A program made the position numbers and the translations under genes. Below are positions 1 to 7,783 of a stretch of 32,398 bases of DNA, piece after piece (position 1 is the first letter of the stretch; each line of letters begins with the position of its first letter). This DNA comes from Saprospiraceae bacterium (lineage in GTDB: Bacteria > Bacteroidota > Bacteroidia > Chitinophagales > Saprospiraceae): positions 1-32,398 of the forward strand of contig JANQZX010000050.1 of NCBI GenBank assembly GCA_030728245.1, in the 5' to 3' direction. The notes under the pieces were generated by a model. That model saw nothing but the letters and a program-made list of their open reading frames with translations. It was not told the DNA's origin and ran no database searches.

Positions 1-635
1 CCTTTTCCGTAAAAAGTAGTCTGGCCATTTTACTTCTGGCCGTTTTAGTTCATTTTATATCGATCCCCAGCATAACAGCCGATAAATTACTCATTTCCAT
101 TTTTGGTGGCTTTTTTTTAGGAGCGGGTATCGGACTGTCCATTCGAGGTGGGGCAGTCATTGATGGTACAGAGGTTTTAGCTATTTCTGTGAGTCGAAAA
201 AGTAGTCTGTCCGTAGGTGATTTTATCGCTTTGTTCAATATTGCCCTTTTTAGTTTTGCCATCCTTTTGACCAACATTGAAACAGCCATGTATTCTATGC
301 TTACCTATCTTTCTGCCTCGAAAACAGTTGATTTTATAATTAACGGGGTGGAAGAATATTTAGGTGTTTTAATTATCTCCACAAAAAATGAAGAAATAAA
401 AAAACAGATTACCATAGAACTTGGCAGAGGAGTTACCGTTTTTAAATCTGATAAAGGATTTGGTTCCCGGGGTACTTTCGATAAGGAAAGTAATATCTTG
501 TTCTGTGTGGTAACCCGTTTGGAAGTTACCAACCTCCTTTTGGAAATCGATAAAATTGATCCTGGCGCCTTTGTGGTCCAACATCCTGTTAAGGATACTA
601 AAGGCGGTATGATAAAAAAGAGACCTCTTCACTAA
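1..635 (+). CDS. YitT family membrane protein with DUF2179 domain (5' truncated)
   Basis: The reading frame is open from base 3 to the stop at 633-635, so the N-terminus lies outside the window; the GTG at 189 is internal. The visible part starts with hydrophobic segments, then a Gly-rich stretch with the family motif RGGAVIDGTEVLA and SRKSSLSVG, a further hydrophobic helix, and a soluble C-terminal domain of about 100 residues (DUF2179-like) ending near VVQHPVKDTKGG. YitT proteins are integral inner-membrane proteins, mostly of unknown function, whose C-terminal domain is cytoplasmic and has been proposed to bind a ligand. The next gene starts 17 bp downstream on the same strand and may be cotranscribed. 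Confidence 0.85.
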   Translation, partial: FSVKSSLAILLLAVLVHFISIPSITADKLLISIFGGFFLGAGIGLSIRGGAVIDGTEVLAISVSRKSSLSVGDFIALFNIALFSFAILLTNIETAMYSMLTYLSASKTVDFIINGVEEYLGVLIISTKNEEIKKQITIELGRGVTVFKSDKGFGSRGTFDKESNILFCVVTRLEVTNLLLEIDKIDPGAFVVQHPVKDTKGGMIKKRPLH

Positions 636-652
636 TTTTTAACTTATTTTGA

Positions 653-1843
653 ATGAAGCTTTATCTCTCTAACCTTATACTCATTATCATTTTTTCACTT
701 TGTCTCATCAAACCTATTTGGGGACAACAAGAAAAATCATTTTCTTTTGCCAGTGTTAAGGCAAGAAAAAATATCACACGGGAACTAAAAAACGAAATCG
801 ATTCTCTGGTAGCTCTCTCTTTACATCCAGAAAAAGCGGAAAATCTTTGGAAAAAAGCCTTTTGGGCTATGGAGCTAATGCTTTATTCTCCCCCAAAATG
901 GGAGGAAAGGATCCCAAATTTTATTATTCATTTATCCTCTTTTGACGCTGAATTTCAAAGAGCTTTCCTGGAAATGCTATACACACTTTATCCTTCAAAA
1001 TATAGCGACCAAATCATTCCCGTCTGGCACACACTGGCAAATGCTAAAAATCAAGCTATGGCGCTGGAATACCTGGCTGTCGGTCATTTATTTCCAGAGA
1101 TTACAGAAAATCACACCATTTATTCATCTGATTGGCATCGGGCCTATCAAAAAAGATGGCCTGCCCAAAAGATTGTTTATCCTACCATAGATTCATTTTC
1201 CAATGAGTATTTCTTCCCGGGCGAAGAAATATTGTGTAGTTTTCAATTTACCGACAGAGGTAAACCTGGTTTTCTTATGATTAGGAAAAAAAATGGTGAG
1301 TGGGTAACAAATGATAATGGCAAACCACTGAAGTTTAAACAACTGGCACGATCTATTTCAAATCTGCCATATTACCTTACAAATGGTAATACACCACAGG
1401 GCCTATACAGAGTGACCGGTTTTGACTATTCATCAAATGCATGGATTGGACCAACTAAAAATGTACAAATGGTCCTGCCTTATGAAAATAATTCCTCCTT
1501 TTTTTATGGCAAGCAGACAACACCTATTACCTATGAGGCACTTCTGAATCCTTTGATAAAGGATTTTCCCTCCCTTTGGGAAGCACACGATGCTGGAAAA
1601 ATGGGTAGAACAGAAATTATTGCTCACGGCACAACGATTGATCCTGCATTATATCATAATGAATCCTATTTTCCTTGTACCCCCTCTTTAGGATGCCTAT
1701 GCAGTCCTGAAATATGGAATAAAAAAGGTAAACGAGTTGAAAGCACTCAACAAGCATGGATAGATGCGCTGGAAAAAAATAATATACAACCCAAATGGAT
1801 TATTGTTGTTGAAATAGCCAACACCGATGTGTCAGTAAAATAA
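653..1843 (+). CDS. Secreted L,D-transpeptidase-like (YkuD-type) protein
   Basis: 396 residues with an N-terminal signal peptide (hydrophobic residues 6-20, likely cleavage near WGQQ). The C-terminal part resembles a YkuD fold: NTPQGLYRV corresponds to the family's TPxGxY strand, and HGT (His325) is followed about 20 residues later by SLGCLC (Ser345, Cys348), the position of the [S/T]HGC catalytic motif. YkuD enzymes form 3-3 peptidoglycan crosslinks or attach proteins to the wall in the periplasm through the Cys nucleophile. Here the usual His before Gly-Cys is Leu, so the assignment rests on the His325/Cys348 pattern and overall arrangement. Residues 25-190 are not recognised. Closed by a probable terminator at 1886-1907. 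Confidence 0.6.
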   Translation: MKLYLSNLILIIIFSLCLIKPIWGQQEKSFSFASVKARKNITRELKNEIDSLVALSLHPEKAENLWKKAFWAMELMLYSPPKWEERIPNFIIHLSSFDAEFQRAFLEMLYTLYPSKYSDQIIPVWHTLANAKNQAMALEYLAVGHLFPEITENHTIYSSDWHRAYQKRWPAQKIVYPTIDSFSNEYFFPGEEILCSFQFTDRGKPGFLMIRKKNGEWVTNDNGKPLKFKQLARSISNLPYYLTNGNTPQGLYRVTGFDYSSNAWIGPTKNVQMVLPYENNSSFFYGKQTTPITYEALLNPLIKDFPSLWEAHDAGKMGRTEIIAHGTTIDPALYHNESYFPCTPSLGCLCSPEIWNKKGKRVESTQQAWIDALEKNNIQPKWIIVVEIANTDVSVK

Positions 1844-1885
1844 GCCTAAAAATTTGACCTTTTTATAAGGATACAAAATACCTGC

Positions 1886-1907
1886 AAAATGGATTTAATC
1901 CGTTTTT
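1886..1907 (+). terminator. Probable intrinsic terminator after the L,D-transpeptidase-like gene
   Basis: A 9-bp stem (1886-1894 with 1898-1906, one T-G wobble) with a TTA loop runs into the T run 1903-1907. It begins 42 nt past the stop of the upstream gene. The stem is AT-rich, so the call is moderate. Confidence 0.45.
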
Positions 1908-1969
1908 CTCAAGTATCTAACTCATTTCGATACTTTATTTGACTCAATATTTTTTTTAGATTTTATAAA

Positions 1970-1977
1970 TAACTTTG
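1970..1977 (+). promoter_or_regulatory. Candidate Bacteroidota -7 box (TAACTTTG) upstream of coaX
   Basis: TAACTTTG fits the Bacteroidota -7 consensus TAnnTTTG. It lies about 105 nt before the coaX start. The nearest upstream TTG (1939-1941) is 28 nt away, longer than the usual spacing of about 20, so this is weak. Confidence 0.25.
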
Positions 1978-2081
1978 TTTTTTTTTACATTGTAAATCTT
2001 CTTTTAATTCACTAAAAAAATTTAAACTGTATTAAATCCAAATAATCTTAATATTTTGGTCGTAGAATAAAAAATGGTTGA

Positions 2082-2879
2082 ATGAAAGGAAAGTTATTGG
2101 CCGTAGATATTGGCAATTCCAATATTGTAACGGGTATTTGGCAGAATGAGGTATGGAGTGAAATCTGGAGATTTTCTTCTCATCCTCCTCTTGATGATAA
2201 AGATTTTTATACCCATGCCTTACAAGAAATACTGGTAGAACGGATAATAAAAACATCTGAAATAACAGATATTGTAGTCAGTAGCGTAGTTCCTTCTTTA
2301 ATCCAGTTATGGCTAAATGCATTGAAAGCCCATTTTAAGGTAGAGCCAATACTTATTGGCAAACAGCATTTTTCAACAATAAAAATGGACATCATTGCAC
2401 AAGACGAGATAGGAACTGATATCCTTTCAAATGCTTATGCTGTTTTCAATCGTTATCCCTTTGATAGTATTGTCATTGATTTTGGAACCGCTTTAACATT
2501 TACCACTGTAAGTAAATCGTCAGGTATTTTAGGGGTATCGATTGCCCCTGGCTTAAAAACGGCCACCCTGTCACTTTTTAAAGGCGCCGCTCAACTTCCT
2601 GAAGTTCCACTTATTTTACCTGATTCCGTCCTGGGGAAAAACACAGTTCAAGCCATTCAGAGTGGCGTACTCATTGGTTACATTGGCCTTATAAAATATA
2701 CTGTAGAGGCCATCAGGCAAGAACTAAACCACCCATTTCCCGTTATTGCTACGGGGGGGTTATCAGCAATATTACACCCATTGAAGGATTTTTTCTATGA
2801 AATCGACCCCAACTTAACTTTAGATGGTATGAGATTTATTTATGAAGCTGTAAAAAATAATTCAAGGGACCGCCCTTAA
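2082..2879 (+). CDS. coaX: Type III pantothenate kinase
   Basis: 265 residues, normal length for CoaX, which phosphorylates pantothenate in the first step of coenzyme A synthesis in the cytoplasm. Seen: the N-terminal phosphate-binding motif DIGNSN (Asp9-Asn14), GTDILSNA with the probable catalytic Asp113, VIDFGTALT (131-139), GVSIAPGL (151-158) and a C-terminal ATGG motif. This order is that of the ASKHA-fold type III kinases, which are insensitive to CoA feedback. The ATG at 2082 places the DIGN motif at the expected distance from the N-terminus. The last 18 bp overlap the end of the convergent gene on the other strand. Confidence 0.95.
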   Translation: MKGKLLAVDIGNSNIVTGIWQNEVWSEIWRFSSHPPLDDKDFYTHALQEILVERIIKTSEITDIVVSSVVPSLIQLWLNALKAHFKVEPILIGKQHFSTIKMDIIAQDEIGTDILSNAYAVFNRYPFDSIVIDFGTALTFTTVSKSSGILGVSIAPGLKTATLSLFKGAAQLPEVPLILPDSVLGKNTVQAIQSGVLIGYIGLIKYTVEAIRQELNHPFPVIATGGLSAILHPLKDFFYEIDPNLTLDGMRFIYEAVKNNSRDRP

Positions 2880-3515
2880 CTTTTCCCATTTTTTAATTTT
2901 TTCGGACCATTTTTTTATCATTTCCCGCAGGGAATCCTCTTCCTCCAATATTAAGCCTTCCAATGAAAAATTTTCCTTCTCCAGTTTAGTTATCAACTTT
3001 CTGTTACTTATCAATTTATTTCTATAACTGTCCAGTTCTTTTTCTAAAAAATGTACGTCTTTTTTTAAAATCTCAAATTCATTGTTATACAACAAGGGTA
3101 ATTTGTCAACTAAAAATTGATTGGCTAAACTCCTCCATTTCTCTAACTGCTCGTCCTCTTTTGGGAACAAAATCCAAACTAAAGAATCTTTATGGATATG
3201 TACATAAGTAACATGTAATGTCGTGGGAGAAACACCAAAAAAAGTAGGTGAATTAATTTCTTTTGAAATATAACTTATCTCCGTTTTACTTTTAGAATCA
3301 ATCTTTAAGGTAGTGTTTAATTTATCCTTTAGAAATAATTTCCATTGTTGTATGAAGGCCTTTTGTCCAATATCCGTCCCAAAATATAAGGCCGCTTTGG
3401 GCTGTCCTTTATACATAAATGCGGTATCTCTTGTCAAGGGAGAGCTAATTTCCTGACTTTTCAGAGAAAAAAAACAACATAAAAAAAGGACTAAGCCAAT
3501 ATATTTCAACATCAA
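2862..3515 (-). CDS. Secreted protein of unknown function with C-terminal coiled coil
   Basis: 217 residues, not recognised. The N-terminus is a clear signal peptide (hydrophobic residues 4-17, then LKSQE); translation could begin at either of the two adjacent Met codons. Residues 25-135 are mixed alpha/beta in character; residues about 145-215 are rich in Glu, Lys and Leu in heptad-like order, suggesting a periplasmic coiled coil. It begins 8 bp after the M48 protease stop, so the two are very probably cotranscribed, and its 3' end overlaps coaX by 18 bp. A role as partner or substrate of the protease is possible but only inferred from position. Confidence 0.7.
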   Translation of the reverse strand: MMLKYIGLVLFLCCFFSLKSQEISSPLTRDTAFMYKGQPKAALYFGTDIGQKAFIQQWKLFLKDKLNTTLKIDSKSKTEISYISKEINSPTFFGVSPTTLHVTYVHIHKDSLVWILFPKEDEQLEKWRSLANQFLVDKLPLLYNNEFEILKKDVHFLEKELDSYRNKLISNRKLITKLEKENFSLEGLILEEEDSLREMIKKWSEKIKKWEKLRAVP

Positions 3516-3523
3516 ACAAAGAA

Positions 3524-4978
3524 TTATTCTGGTTTTACATTTTTTAGAACCTTAACGAGCATATTTCCAGATACGCGATCTGTAAGCTCCATACCATTTA
3601 AAATAGCCAATTCCTTATGCCTGGAGGTTGGCATTTTGTAATCTTTTAACACCTCTTCAAATGTTCCATTTCTCCTCACACTTACTATTTGAATGCGCTC
3701 AACCTGTCTGTTTAATTTTTCCCTATCCGTTAATCTACTAAAACCATCTACTGCATTGTCCATAGCAGAATTAAAACTTTTCACTTCAGTTCCCTGAGCA
3801 ATGGCAAGAAATCTAAACATATTTTTACCATCTTGAATAAGAATTAATTTTATAGTTAAAGGTTCTGTACCACTATTCGGTGCTTTTTGTTTAAGCTCAG
3901 CTTCCATGGCCTGGAAACCGTTTATACGCCTATTTTTATCCTTCACCAGTTCTAATTCATTTTCATCCAAAGTTTCCTTTAAAGCGGTTTGAAAATCATT
4001 TCCTTTGGCTAAATTAAAAATAAGCAATCCTTTTCCCGATTTTTCAGTAATATCAACCTCACTTGGGCTATTGGTTAGGGTCCAATCTTTTGGAACAGGG
4101 AAATAAAACGCTAGAGCGGGATGATAAAATACTGATTTTTCAACAAAACCCTGTTGAGGATCTTCACCATAAGGCAAATCGTCAATTCTACTCAAATAGG
4201 AATCTCTATTCACCGAAAAAGACTGATTTGGCAATTTTTCCTGCCATACTTTTGTTAACTCACCTACTTTTTCAAAACGGTCAAGTGGAGCTGGGTGAGT
4301 GCTTAAAAAGGCCGGCATTCTATCTTCACCTTCCCCCCCTAGTTTATCTAATGTTTTGAAAAAATCTGCCATTTGGTTACCATCGTTCCCTGTTCTTGAG
4401 GCATATTCGACTCCAAGTTCATCAGATTGAGATTCATCTTCTCTGCCATATTTCATGAAAAGTAATTGTAAACCAACCCCGGCAATTTCAGCAAAGGTTT
4501 CCAATTCTTTTGATATACTTGAACCAATAGCAAGACCAAGCTGCGCCAACATCTGTTTACTATATTGATTTGCCCCATGTCTTGCAGTAACATGACCAAT
4601 TTCATGTCCTAACACCCCTGCAAATTGAGCTTCATTATTGAAATGCGCCAGGATTCCTCTCGTAAAATAAACGTAGCCACCAGGTAAAGCAAAAGCATTG
4701 ACCACGGGTGAATCCAAAATTTTGAAATGAAATGGAAGGGAAGACCGATGACTGACTTTGGCCATTTCATTTCCCTTTTCATTAATAAATGCCTGGAGTT
4801 CCCGGTTTTCAAGAACACCAAATTCTGCAACAATCTCGGGATCTGACTCCGCTCCCAATTTTATTTCATCTGCTTCTGACATTAACATCACTTCCCTTTT
4901 TCCTGTCACTGGATTTTTGGCACAAGTAGACAACAGAAGGGCTAGAACCGGTACTTGAAAGAAATAAATCAATTTCAT
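3524..4978 (-). CDS. M48 family metalloprotease lipoprotein
   Basis: 484 residues. The N-terminus is a lipoprotein signal with lipobox LLSTC (Cys19), followed by NPVTGKREV, a stretch typical of BepA/YfgC-like M48 proteases. The zinc site is HEIGH (125-129) with the third ligand probably Glu182 in the following EDESQSDELG. FALPGGYVYFTRG upstream of the site is also characteristic. After the catalytic domain (to about 235) there is a conserved C-terminal extension with YGEDPQQGF. Such proteases work in the periplasm on outer-membrane protein quality control. Preceded by an EamA transporter (42-bp gap) and followed after 8 bp by a secreted coiled-coil protein. Confidence 0.92.
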   Translation of the reverse strand: MKLIYFFQVPVLALLLSTCAKNPVTGKREVMLMSEADEIKLGAESDPEIVAEFGVLENRELQAFINEKGNEMAKVSHRSSLPFHFKILDSPVVNAFALPGGYVYFTRGILAHFNNEAQFAGVLGHEIGHVTARHGANQYSKQMLAQLGLAIGSSISKELETFAEIAGVGLQLLFMKYGREDESQSDELGVEYASRTGNDGNQMADFFKTLDKLGGEGEDRMPAFLSTHPAPLDRFEKVGELTKVWQEKLPNQSFSVNRDSYLSRIDDLPYGEDPQQGFVEKSVFYHPALAFYFPVPKDWTLTNSPSEVDITEKSGKGLLIFNLAKGNDFQTALKETLDENELELVKDKNRRINGFQAMEAELKQKAPNSGTEPLTIKLILIQDGKNMFRFLAIAQGTEVKSFNSAMDNAVDGFSRLTDREKLNRQVERIQIVSVRRNGTFEEVLKDYKMPTSRHKELAILNGMELTDRVSGNMLVKVLKNVKPE

Positions 4979-5020
4979 GATTGCTTTTTTTAATCTTAAA
5001 AATCTAACAAAATCAGGTAT

Positions 5021-5902
5021 TTACCTATTATTCGAAAGTTGAGACATCCAAATTCCACTTAATAATACTAAGAAAATACCAATATAGGTATAAAGGTTGT
5101 AATTAGCATCGCCTAACATCATACCTGCTATCCATGAAAAAGGTATTTGTAAAAAATTAAGGGTACCCATAACTGCCGGTTTTCCTAAACTAAAGGCGTT
5201 AGTTACGAAGGATTGTCCAATTAACGCAATGACAGACATACATAGTATTAAAAGCCAGTCATATCCTTGTGGTATTATAAATGAGGCAAGAAAAAAATCA
5301 TACGAAGGATTCTGATAGAACGCACTCACCAAAAAAGAAAAACAACTAAGTATGAGTCCACCAGCTAAAAAGGAGATTAAAATAGTTCGTCTATCGTAAT
5401 ATTTCCCAAGATAGTGAATAGACAAATAACCCAATGAGGTACCCACCCCACTGTACAATCCAACCAGATGGTATTTTACCGGATAATTCATGTCAGGTCT
5501 AAAAATAAATAAAACACCGGCAAAACCTATAATAATAGATAGCCATTGCTTCCAGGACAGATTAGCTTTTAATAGTACAACCGAAAAAAAACCAATAAAT
5601 AAAGGGTAGGTCAAATTATAAGTATTTGCTACGGCCAACTGCATTTTTGTAAGACAATAATAAAAAGCGAATAGAGAGGTCGCACCAATAGTCCCTCTAA
5701 ACAACAACAATTTTGTTTTGCCTCCTATTTGAATCAGTGGTTTGTGATATATCGAAACCAGAATAATAATTAATCCAATGAAATTTCTGAAAAACACCAA
5801 TTCAACTGAAGGATATCTATTACCCAGTAACTTCGTTAACGCCCCCATGATGGCAAAACTTAAGGTCGCCAAAACCATGTTCAACGCGCCACTTTCCTTC
5901 AA
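5021..5902 (-). CDS. DMT superfamily transporter (EamA family)
   Basis: 293 residues in about ten hydrophobic segments, arranged as two EamA repeats of five (residues about 8-135 and 150-290). The first repeat holds FFRNFIG and the YNLTYPLFIGFFS segment typical of drug/metabolite transporters; the second holds GQSFVTNAFSLGKPAVMGTLNFLQIPFSWI. EamA proteins export or import small metabolites across the inner membrane; the substrate cannot be read from the sequence. It is the first gene of a likely minus-strand unit with the M48 protease and the small secreted protein. A -7-like box (5947-5954) and a short inverted repeat (5921-5934) lie upstream. Confidence 0.9.
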   Translation of the reverse strand: MKESGALNMVLATLSFAIMGALTKLLGNRYPSVELVFFRNFIGLIIILVSIYHKPLIQIGGKTKLLLFRGTIGATSLFAFYYCLTKMQLAVANTYNLTYPLFIGFFSVVLLKANLSWKQWLSIIIGFAGVLFIFRPDMNYPVKYHLVGLYSGVGTSLGYLSIHYLGKYYDRRTILISFLAGGLILSCFSFLVSAFYQNPSYDFFLASFIIPQGYDWLLILCMSVIALIGQSFVTNAFSLGKPAVMGTLNFLQIPFSWIAGMMLGDANYNLYTYIGIFLVLLSGIWMSQLSNNR

Positions 5903-5920
5903 ATAAAGTTTTATGATAAT

Positions 5921-5954
5921 CTAAAACATTTTAGGCATAAAAAATGCAAATATA
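5921..5954 (-). promoter_or_regulatory. Candidate promoter and inverted repeat upstream of the EamA gene
   Basis: Read on the minus strand, 5954-5947 is TATATTTG, matching the Bacteroidota -7 consensus TAnnTTTG, 45 nt before the ATG. Between it and the gene is the inverted repeat CTAAAA-CA-TTTTAG (5921-5934), placed around or just after the expected transcription start. No good -33 TTG is seen at the usual distance. Confidence 0.4.
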
Positions 5955-6051
5955 GTAAGCAAAGTGGCAAAATTTTATGAAAAAGATTAAAAAACCAAAA
6001 TAGAATAGTTAAATTAGGACAGTAAAAAATTCATCATTAAACAGAGAACCT

Positions 6052-7416
6052 ATGAAAACCCGAAAGTTTATTTTGAGTGAAAAAGAAATGCCTGAACATT
6101 GGTATAATATCACTGCCAGTATGGCCAATAAACCACTACCTCCACTGCACCCCGGGACCTTACAACCCATAGGGCCGGAAGCTTTAGCCCCTTTGTTCCC
6201 TATGGAACTTATAAAACAGGAAGTTACCAGTGAAAAATGGGTGGAAATACCCGATGAGGTTAGAAATTTGTACGCTATTTGGCGTCCGTCGCCTCTCTAC
6301 AGAGCCTACGAATTGGAAAAAGCATTGGACACGCCCGCAAAAATTTATTATAAATACGAAGGAGTGAGCCCTGCAGGTTCCCATAAACCTAATACAGCCG
6401 TTCCCCAAGCCTATTATAATAAGCAAGAAGGAGTAAAAAGAATTACTACGGAAACTGGTGCAGGACAGTGGGGTTCTGCCCTATCCTTTGCATGCCAGCA
6501 CTTTGGCATTGAATGTGAGGTTTATATGGTTAAGGTAAGCTATGATAGTAAACCTTACCGGAAATTAATGATGAACACCTGGGGTGCCAAAGTACATTCA
6601 TCCCCAACGAACCATACCCAGGCAGGTCGAAGTATTTTAGATATGGACCCTAATTCTCCGGGTAGTCTAGGGATTGCCATTTCCGAAGCCATTGAAAGAG
6701 CGGCCTCTGATGAGCATACAAAATATGCTTTAGGCAGTGTATTAAATCATGTTTTATTGCATCAAACCATTGTTGGACAAGAAGCAGTAAAACAAATGGA
6801 AATGGCAGGTGATATGCCTGACATTGTAGTAGCCCCTTTTGGCGGAGGCTCAAATTTTGCCGGACTTTCCTTTCCCTTCCTTCGATTAAATTTGGAGGAA
6901 GGAAAGAATATTCGTTGTATTGCCGCCGAACCAGCGAGCTGCCCTAAATTAACACGTGGGGTTTTTCGGTACGATTTTGGTGATACCGTTGGCATGACAC
7001 CCCTCCTTCCAATGTACACGTTAGGACATAATTTCGTTCCCGCTCCGATTCATGCCGGTGGGTTGCGCTACCATGGAGCTGGTGTTATCGTAAGCCAATT
7101 ACTGAAAGATAAACTTATTGAGGCTAGGTCTCATGATCAATTGGAGTGTTTCCAGGCTGGCGTTTTGTTTGCCAAAGCTGAAGGAATTATTCCGGCGCCT
7201 GAAGCATCTCATGCCATAGCCACCGTGATTCAAGAAGCCATCGCAGCAAAAATTTCAGGGGAATCAAAAACGATTCTATTCAACTTGTGCGGTCATGGAC
7301 ATTTTGATATGCAATCGTATGAAGACTATTTTGCCAATAAACTGGTTAAACACGAGGTTACTTCTGCAGATATTGCAGATTCACTGTCTAAATTAACTAC
7401 GCCGGAAATAGCTTAA
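6052..7416 (+). CDS. trpB: TrpB2-type tryptophan synthase beta chain-like protein
   Basis: 454 residues, longer than the classic TrpB (about 400) and typical of the TrpB2 group. Lys112 in GSHKPNTA is the PLP Schiff-base lysine, TETGAGQWG (133-141) carries the catalytic Glu134, and GGGSN (264-268) binds the PLP phosphate. The Trp in GAGQWG, where TrpB1 has His, and the long N-terminus mark TrpB2. These PLP enzymes condense indole with serine and often work without TrpA, perhaps in indole salvage. No other trp gene is in the window, the gene is flanked by its own terminator at 7421-7462, and its upstream gap is 149 bp, so it is monocistronic. Confidence 0.93.
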   Translation: MKTRKFILSEKEMPEHWYNITASMANKPLPPLHPGTLQPIGPEALAPLFPMELIKQEVTSEKWVEIPDEVRNLYAIWRPSPLYRAYELEKALDTPAKIYYKYEGVSPAGSHKPNTAVPQAYYNKQEGVKRITTETGAGQWGSALSFACQHFGIECEVYMVKVSYDSKPYRKLMMNTWGAKVHSSPTNHTQAGRSILDMDPNSPGSLGIAISEAIERAASDEHTKYALGSVLNHVLLHQTIVGQEAVKQMEMAGDMPDIVVAPFGGGSNFAGLSFPFLRLNLEEGKNIRCIAAEPASCPKLTRGVFRYDFGDTVGMTPLLPMYTLGHNFVPAPIHAGGLRYHGAGVIVSQLLKDKLIEARSHDQLECFQAGVLFAKAEGIIPAPEASHAIATVIQEAIAAKISGESKTILFNLCGHGHFDMQSYEDYFANKLVKHEVTSADIADSLSKLTTPEIA

Positions 7417-7420
7417 CCTA

Positions 7421-7462
7421 ATAAAGAAAGAGGCTATCTTAAAAGGTAGCCTCTTTCTTTAT
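7421..7462 (+). terminator. Strong intrinsic terminator after trpB2
   Basis: A perfect 16-bp inverted repeat (7421-7436 with 7447-7462), extendable by a G-T and a C-G pair to a 6-nt loop, starts 4 nt after the trpB stop. The 3' arm is itself T-rich (CTTTCTTTAT), as in many Bacteroidota terminators. Its symmetry would allow it to act in both directions. Confidence 0.85.
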
Positions 7463-7783
7463 ATACTTTATTCATCAAGCAAATAGAATGTATCCTTTTA
7501 AAAATTTGGGTAAACCTTTGTGATTTTCTATGATTGTGCCCGACAGGCATTAGATTTTTTAAAATAGGTTTTATAAGGTAAATTACCCCCTAACACCAGG
7601 TTTTGAATCAGGATTTACAGGATTTTGAGGATTACAACGTGTATCTTGGTTCTAAACATAATGTTTATTCGAACACTTCCCAAAAAGCCCATTTCCATAC
7701 CTGACCCCTTGGGGTCACAAATCTATTGACCATTTGGCCCCTGGCGGCATCCATTTTTAATATCCCCCTTTTTCCTTTTTTAA
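7463..7783 (+). other. Non-coding gap between the trpB2 terminator and the hydroxylase gene
   Basis: No plausible gene. It contains a 9-bp imperfect tandem repeat (7610-7636), a compact GC-rich inverted repeat TGACCCC-TT-GGGGTCA (7702-7717), and several TTTGTG/TTTG words near 7510-7530. The block from about 7695 to 7755 is visibly richer in G and C than its surroundings. No terminator with a T run was found for the convergent minus-strand gene ending at 7784. Confidence 0.6.
7610..7636 (+). repeat. Three-copy imperfect 9-bp tandem repeat (AGGATTTAC-like)
   Basis: AGGATTTAC, AGGATTTTG and AGGATTACA start at 7610, 7619 and 7628, exactly 9 bp apart, preceded by GAATC. The unit lies between two genes and is non-coding. 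From memory, similar 'CAGGATTTACAGGATT' strings occur in intergenic regions of other Bacteroidota; this was not searched. Confidence 0.6.
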
